A stretch of 7,396 nt of DNA from Nitrososphaeraceae archaeon (GTDB lineage: Archaea; Thermoproteota; Nitrososphaeria; Nitrososphaerales; Nitrososphaeraceae). Below the pieces are notes generated by a model. That model did not search any database, was not told the DNA's origin, and worked only from the letters and a program-made list of their open reading frames with translations. The position numbers were made by a program, and so were the translations under genes. Below, one piece after another: positions 4,953-7,396 of the stretch. Location: assembly GCA_025449515.1 (NCBI GenBank), contig JANWJI010000102.1, positions 1-7,396 on the forward strand, written 5' to 3'. Each line of letters opens with the position of its first letter. The stretch's first letter is position 1.

Positions 4953-6035
4953 ATGATTATTAATATTCGTCTACTTAATGAAGGTGATCTTCAGGAAGCT
5001 GATCGTATATTTAGACTTTCTTTTGGTACGTTTCTCGGCCTATCTGATCCTAGGGCATTCTCGGGAGATGCCGAATACATTAGGACGCGTTTTCATGCAG
5101 ATCAGTCCGCAGCATACGGAGCTGAGATTGTTGATGATGAAAATGGTATCCGATTTGTAGGTTCCAACTTTGCAGTAAACTGGGGCAGCGTAGGTTTTTT
5201 TGGACCACTAACCATAGACCCTCAATTTTGGAATAAAGGGATAGCTCAAAAGTTACTAGAACGCACTATGCAACTCTTCTCTAAATGGAACACAAAGCAT
5301 ATAGGTCTGTTTACGTTTGCAGATAGTCCGAAGCATATTGCATTGTACCAAAAATTCGACTTTTGGCCAAGATTCCTTACTGCAATCATGTCCAAAAGTC
5401 TAGACGTTGCACCGAACTACGCCAAATCTAGATCTGAATTGAAATGGTCGAAATTTTCTGAGCTATCTAACAACACCATGAAATCAGATAAAGCTGCACC
5501 ATATCAAGAAATGAAAGATCGAGAGCAACCTAATGAAACTAGAAATCTGGATCTGTGTAGTGAGCTTACTAATGCTATATTCAACGGATTGGATCTGAGT
5601 GTCGAGATTAAGTCAATTAGATCTCAGGGGCTTGGCGATACAGTACTACTTTGGGATAATAATACTGATATTAGTAGCAGGAGTAGCAGCATTGATGCCT
5701 ACAGAGATAATGCGTCCCTTGTCGGATTAGCAGCATGTCACTGTGGCGAAGGCTCCGAGGCCGGTAGTAATAAATGCTATATAAAATTCGGTGGAGTAAA
5801 GCCTGGTCATGCAGCTGCATATAATTTTGATCGATTATTAGATTCATGTGAAGCATTTGCGAAAGAACAAGGGATGACACATATCGTAGCAGGTGTAAAT
5901 ACTGGACGTTATGAAGCCTATCGGAAGTTGCTCGCAAGAGGATTTCACACAGACTTATCTGGAGTGGCGATGCAGAGGAATAATGATCCAGGATATAATG
6001 AATTTGATAAGTATATAATAGATGATGGCCGTTAG
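4953..6035 (+). CDS. Two-domain GNAT-family N-acetyltransferase
   Basis: This 360-residue soluble protein probably transfers acetyl from acetyl-CoA to an amine. Residues 3-148 form an N-terminal GNAT domain. Its motif A is FGPLTIDPQFWNKGIAQKLL (83-102); the acetyl-CoA loop reads WNKGIA, with Trp where the canonical R/QxxGxG/A has Arg or Gln. It is followed by a helix-strand pair ending in ALYQKFDFWP (130-139). A polar linker (about 150-200) leads to a second GNAT-like domain (about 208-341) with GLAACHCGEGSEAG, VKPGHAAAYNFDRLL, VAGVNTGRYEAYRKLLARGF and GVAMQR. The second block resembles C-terminal GNAT domains common in actinobacterial two-domain acetyltransferases, so bacterial origin by transfer is possible. 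Cysteines cluster in this half (C262, C264, C275, C299). The substrate is unknown. The gene stands alone, divergent from the reductase, with about 290 bases before the next gene. Confidence 0.85.
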   Translation: MIINIRLLNEGDLQEADRIFRLSFGTFLGLSDPRAFSGDAEYIRTRFHADQSAAYGAEIVDDENGIRFVGSNFAVNWGSVGFFGPLTIDPQFWNKGIAQKLLERTMQLFSKWNTKHIGLFTFADSPKHIALYQKFDFWPRFLTAIMSKSLDVAPNYAKSRSELKWSKFSELSNNTMKSDKAAPYQEMKDREQPNETRNLDLCSELTNAIFNGLDLSVEIKSIRSQGLGDTVLLWDNNTDISSRSSSIDAYRDNASLVGLAACHCGEGSEAGSNKCYIKFGGVKPGHAAAYNFDRLLDSCEAFAKEQGMTHIVAGVNTGRYEAYRKLLARGFHTDLSGVAMQRNNDPGYNEFDKYIIDDGR

Positions 6036-6244
6036 AAACACGTCCGATTAGCAGACGACTGATAACAATCAAACATGGGAAGTGAAGAGAACAAGAGTTT
6101 GAAAATAGTCGCCTACTGCTAGGATTTAAGTGCAAGGAAAAAAGATAGGATAGAAATTCAAAGCAAATACAAGTGATTATTTCTTTACCACCGCTAGTAT
6201 TATGATCCAATTGGAAGACACGAAACATGACTGAGTATTCTCGA

Positions 6245-6262
6245 TTAATTTAATTTAATTTA
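6245..6262. repeat. AT-rich 5-bp microsatellite (TTAAT)n
   Basis: TTAATTTAATTTAATTTA is 3.6 perfect copies of a five-base unit, 60-78 bases upstream of the MOSC gene start. One unit fits half a helical turn. It may add bendable DNA near the promoter or result from replication slippage. Confidence 0.6.
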
Positions 6263-6284
6263 GACCTTTGGATATTCGCCTACT

Positions 6285-6292
6285 TCTTATAA
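6285..6292 (+). promoter_or_regulatory. Putative TATA box of the MOSC gene
   Basis: CTTATAAG (6285-6292), itself palindromic, is 31-38 bases before the ATG. Transcription would begin within about 10 bases of the start codon, again giving a leaderless or near-leaderless mRNA. Confidence 0.4.
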
Positions 6293-6322
6293 GACATGTG
6301 ATGATTAACATTAGATAAAGTA

Positions 6323-6982
6323 ATGAAAGTCATTTCTGTCAATGTGGGACTTCCTCGTGAAGTCATCTTCAAAGGAGAAGTGGTTACGACAGGAATTTTT
6401 AAGGAGCCAGTAAAAGGGCGTGTTAAGCTGAGGAATCTAAATCTCGACGGGGACAGGCAGGCTGACCTGACAGTACATGGAGGAATTGATAAGGCAATAT
6501 ATGCATATCCAGCAGAACATTACGAGTACTGGAAACATGAACTACCCGAGACTGATTTCTCTTGGGGAATGTTTGGTGAAAATTTCACAACAGAAGGATT
6601 AGTCGAGGACTCGGTAAATATCGGTGATTTATTTCAGATTGGCACCTCTAGGCTAATAGCAACACAACCACGAATGCCGTGTTATAAGCTTGGAGTCAAG
6701 TTTGGGCGAACAGACGTGATTAGAAAATTTTTGAATAGTCATCGTCCAGGAATTTACTTTAAGGTACTAAGAGAGGGCGAGGTTGGAGCAGGTGATGAAA
6801 TTAAACTAATTAGTAGAGATGAAAATAATGTTACTATTAATGACATTGTTAGACTATATGTAGAAGATAAAACAGATATTGAAGCTATGCAGAGAGCAAT
6901 AACTGTTGAATCGCTACCGATTGGATGGAGGCATCATTTCCATGAACAAATAAGACAAATGAAAAATAGACAAATGAATTAA
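6323..6982 (+). CDS. MOSC-domain protein of the YiiM type
   Basis: This 219-residue protein fits the stand-alone MOSC family (molybdenum cofactor sulfurase C-terminal domain), close in length to E. coli YiiM (about 224 residues). Visible signatures are GDRQADLTVHGGIDKAIYAY (43-62), GMFGENFT (82-89), and QPRMPCYKLG (115-124) with C120 as the expected conserved cysteine for cofactor binding. The last 50 residues (IVRLYVEDKT onward) match the small helical C-terminal domain seen in YiiM relatives. YiiM homologues use a molybdenum cofactor to reduce N-hydroxylated bases such as 6-hydroxylaminopurine; that activity here is inferred from the family. The ATG at 6323 starts a normal MOSC N-terminus (MKVISVNVGLPREV), and an in-frame TGA lies at 6302-6304. 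It is a single gene; no molybdopterin genes are nearby. Confidence 0.88.
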   Translation: MKVISVNVGLPREVIFKGEVVTTGIFKEPVKGRVKLRNLNLDGDRQADLTVHGGIDKAIYAYPAEHYEYWKHELPETDFSWGMFGENFTTEGLVEDSVNIGDLFQIGTSRLIATQPRMPCYKLGVKFGRTDVIRKFLNSHRPGIYFKVLREGEVGAGDEIKLISRDENNVTINDIVRLYVEDKTDIEAMQRAITVESLPIGWRHHFHEQIRQMKNRQMN

Positions 6983-6984
6983 CA

Positions 6985-6996
6985 CATTTATAAATG
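6985..6996. repeat. 12-bp perfect palindrome just after the MOSC stop
   Basis: CATTTATAAATG is perfectly self-complementary and begins three bases after the TAA stop. It lacks a following T-run, so it is not a clear terminator; it may stabilise the mRNA end or be chance in AT-rich DNA. Confidence 0.35.
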
Positions 6997-7004
6997 CAAA
7001 CTGT

Positions 7005-7021
7005 CATTAATCATTAATCAT
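7005..7021. repeat. Tandem heptamer CATTAAT, 2.4 copies
   Basis: CATTAATCATTAATCAT is two full copies of CATTAAT plus three bases. CATTAAT also forms an arm of the palindrome at 805-820. It is short and AT-rich, so function is uncertain. Confidence 0.5.
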
Positions 7022-7052
7022 AAAATCAACTTCGCACCCTAAAGATATATTA

Positions 7053-7211
7053 CTAAATATAGGCCAAGAATTCGTTACACGAAAAACCTGTGAAATAGGA
7101 TACTAAGATTACTAACGTATTAGAATACGCGTTATATGCAAGACTATGTGCAATGATGGGATTAGTTATGACCAATCGTCTAATGATAGCATGGAATTTA
7201 TCTATACTCAT
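7053..7211 (-). CDS. Possible 52-residue hypothetical protein
   Basis: A minus-strand ORF with ATG at 7211 and TAG at 7053. The frame is open further back to a TAA at 7254-7256, 67 codons in all, and a TTG at 7217 is another possible start. It begins MSIDKFHAIIRRLVITN and has a moderately hydrophobic second half (TLVILVSYFTGF) that could span or associate with a membrane. There is no recognisable family, Shine-Dalgarno sequence or clear TATA box. It would be convergent with the MOSC gene. Chance is a serious alternative. Confidence 0.25.
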   Translation of the reverse strand: MSIDKFHAIIRRLVITNPIIAHSLAYNAYSNTLVILVSYFTGFSCNEFLAYI

Positions 7212-7292
7212 TAACAAAAATTCGTCAAATCGAGCAATCCATCTACTATCTGTTTAAATGCTTTTGTAGTTACACGGAATTATGTTAGGCAG

Positions 7293-7300
7293 TATAAATA
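7293..7300 (+). promoter_or_regulatory. Strong TATA box near the right edge
   Basis: TATAAATA (7293-7300) is the best archaeal TATA match in the window. Transcription should begin near 7322-7327, just before an ATG at 7329. A tandem GATCAAG/GATCAAA repeat (7304-7317) lies between the TATA box and the predicted start, where an operator would sit. The gene or RNA it drives lies mostly beyond the window. Confidence 0.5.
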
Positions 7301-7328
7301 TAAGATCAAGGATCAAATATTTACTATC

Positions 7329-7370
7329 ATGCCTTTGCCACAAGATTGGTACTCTGATACATTAATTTAA
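7329..7370 (+). CDS. Possible 13-residue leader peptide
   Basis: ATG 7329 opens MPLPQDWYSDTLI and a TAA stop (7368-7370), 28 bases downstream of a strong TATA box. The stop overlaps a second ATG at 7370 (TAATG). It could be a leader peptide or mini-gene, but an ORF this short carries little weight. Confidence 0.2.
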   Translation: MPLPQDWYSDTLI

Positions 7371-7396
7371 TGCTAATCTGCATGAGAAACTTATTA
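7370..7396 (+). CDS. Possible start of a gene cut by the window edge
   Basis: ATG 7370 overlaps the preceding stop as TAATG and stays open to the last base (MLICMRNLL). Only nine codons are visible, so a product cannot be named. The overlap would suit translational coupling to the mini-ORF before it. Confidence 0.15.

Noticed and set aside
4925..4963. 12-codon upstream ORF overlapping the acetyltransferase start
   Set aside because: It probably lies partly before the transcription start predicted from the TATA-like element at 4916-4923, and its size carries no weight.
4978..5160. 60-codon frame in another frame at the acetyltransferase start
   Set aside because: It overlaps the GNAT N-terminal domain completely and has no support of its own.
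6041..6057. CGTC/GACG stem after the acetyltransferase gene as a terminator
   Set aside because: Only four base pairs with a nine-base loop and no following T-run.
5671..6228. 185-codon minus-strand open frame under the acetyltransferase 3' end
   Set aside because: Most of it is antisense to a clear GNAT domain, and its translation is Leu/His/Ser/Tyr-rich with no motif. It is a shadow frame.
1..7396. CRISPR array, intact insertion sequence, toxin-antitoxin or defence gene cluster
   Set aside because: No regularly spaced repeats, no complete transposase, and no paired small genes with recognisable toxin or antitoxin motifs were found on either strand.

Overview
The window is AT-rich DNA with widely spaced, mostly monocistronic genes. 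It most resembles an ammonia-oxidising archaeon (Thaumarchaeota/Nitrososphaerota, perhaps the Nitrososphaera/Nitrosocosmicus branch). This is inference from four things: TATA-like boxes lie 25-45 bases before several start codons, recognisable Shine-Dalgarno sequences are absent, intergenic gaps are 200-850 bases long, and a Cu(I) exporter of archaeal/bacterial type sits beside bacterial-looking enzymes. No marker gene such as rRNA, amo or a ribosomal protein is present to confirm the lineage.

Layout: (1) 1-330 is the 3' end of a gene for an Asn/Ser/Thr-rich, probably extracellular protein made of 50-residue repeats with paired cysteines, followed by a hairpin plus T-tract terminator. (2) 331-979 is a gene-poor gap holding a nested inverted repeat with a GC-rich tip (569-633) and several palindromes and direct repeats that may control the next gene. 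(3) 980-3178 encodes a complete P1B-1 Cu(I)-exporting ATPase with an N-terminal YHS metal-binding domain in place of the usual HMA domain. (4) 3388-4104, minus strand and convergent with the ATPase, encodes a classical short-chain dehydrogenase of carbonyl-reductase type, apparently starting at TTG. (5) 4105-4952 has no recognisable intact gene but contains a long open frame without a start (4188-4517) and two small minus-strand ORFs, so it may hold decayed or unannotated small genes. (6) 4953-6035 encodes a two-domain GNAT acetyltransferase whose C-terminal half looks like an actinobacterial-type family. (7) 6323-6982 encodes a MOSC-domain protein of the YiiM type. (8) 6983-7396 is intergenic, with short repeats, a possible 52-residue minus-strand ORF, and a good TATA box just before a mini-ORF near the right edge.

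The genes do not form an operon. They alternate in strand or are separated by gaps that carry their own promoter-like elements. The ATPase, reductase, acetyltransferase and MOSC protein all fit broad stress handling (copper efflux, carbonyl reduction, acetylation, N-hydroxylated base or molybdenum-dependent detoxification), but the sequence gives no direct evidence that they work as one system. I found no CRISPR array, no intact insertion sequence, no tRNA or rRNA, and no convincing new multi-gene system. The most interesting leads are the repeat-built surface protein, the structured element at 569-633, and the coding-like relics between 4188 and 4855.
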